From NCBI GenBank assembly GCA_022393335.1, contig JAJEKB010001202.1, positions 33,702 to 97,701 of the forward strand: DNA of 64,000 nt, written 5' to 3'. This DNA is from Macrotrachela quadricornifera. Taxonomy: Eukaryota; Rotifera; Eurotatoria; Philodinida; Philodinidae. Position numbers and translations under genes: made by a program. Numbering within the stretch: the stretch's first letter is position 1; each line of letters opens with the position of its first letter. The notes below the pieces were generated by a model. The model had not been told where the DNA came from and ran no database searches. It worked only from the letters and a program-made list of their open reading frames with translations. Below, one piece after another: positions 63,923-64,000 of the stretch.

Positions 63923-64000
63923 ATTATTAAAAAATTCTGTTTTAATATTAGAAAACTTTCTCAAAGATTTTAGAGATTCAAATACAGGTTTAGAAAAAAA

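Overview
The window is nuclear DNA of a small invertebrate animal, most likely a bdelloid rotifer. It is very AT-rich, and its genes are cut into many short exons by GT-AG introns of about 45 to 70 bases, with a few introns of 0.4 to 1.6 kb. Every recognisable protein is a metazoan orthologue. The broken F-box-like gene at 45.6-47.2 kb matches a protein family that I recall as heavily expanded in bdelloids. Genus and species cannot be told from the sequence alone. No rRNA, tRNA, CRISPR array or bacterial-type operon was seen.

Layout. 0.1-5.7 kb (minus strand): JKAMP followed, only 65 bases after its stop codon, by MTMR9, whose ATG directly abuts a splice acceptor. This looks like an operon resolved by spliced-leader trans-splicing. 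5.7-9.5 kb: no gene seen. 9.5-10.3 kb (minus): pyroglutamyl-peptidase I. 13.1-16.4 kb (plus): prohormone convertase 2. 18.0-22.9 kb (minus): an ARHGAP11-like RhoGAP. 25.0-26.5 kb (plus): a small PDZ protein of the PDLIM/Zasp type. 29.5-33.0 kb (minus): a BET double-bromodomain protein. 34.1-40.5 kb (plus): USP19, head to head with the BET gene. 42.1-43.9 kb (plus): a small heat shock protein with two alpha-crystallin domains. 43.9-50.1 kb: decayed sequence, with one copy of a dispersed repeat, the F-box-like pseudogene and other coding remnants. 50.1-53.9 kb (minus): STT3B. 55.2-56.1 kb: a 918-base element with 214-base terminal inverted repeats. 57.1-60.6 kb (minus): G protein alpha-s, whose long intron holds two perfect TGACGTCA sites exactly 50 bases apart. 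63.4 kb to near the end (plus): a small unrecognised gene.

Functional themes. Several genes act on secretory or ER protein handling (JKAMP, USP19, STT3B) or on peptide hormones (PC2 makes them, PGPEP1 trims pyroglutamyl peptides). There is no evidence that these genes are co-regulated, except for the JKAMP-MTMR9 pair. The observations most worth following are that operon-like pair, the twin cAMP-response elements inside the G-alpha-s gene, the double-domain heat shock protein, the 918-base inverted-repeat element, and a repeat pair at 27.5 and 45.0 kb in which coding-like residues are shared although both copies are broken.
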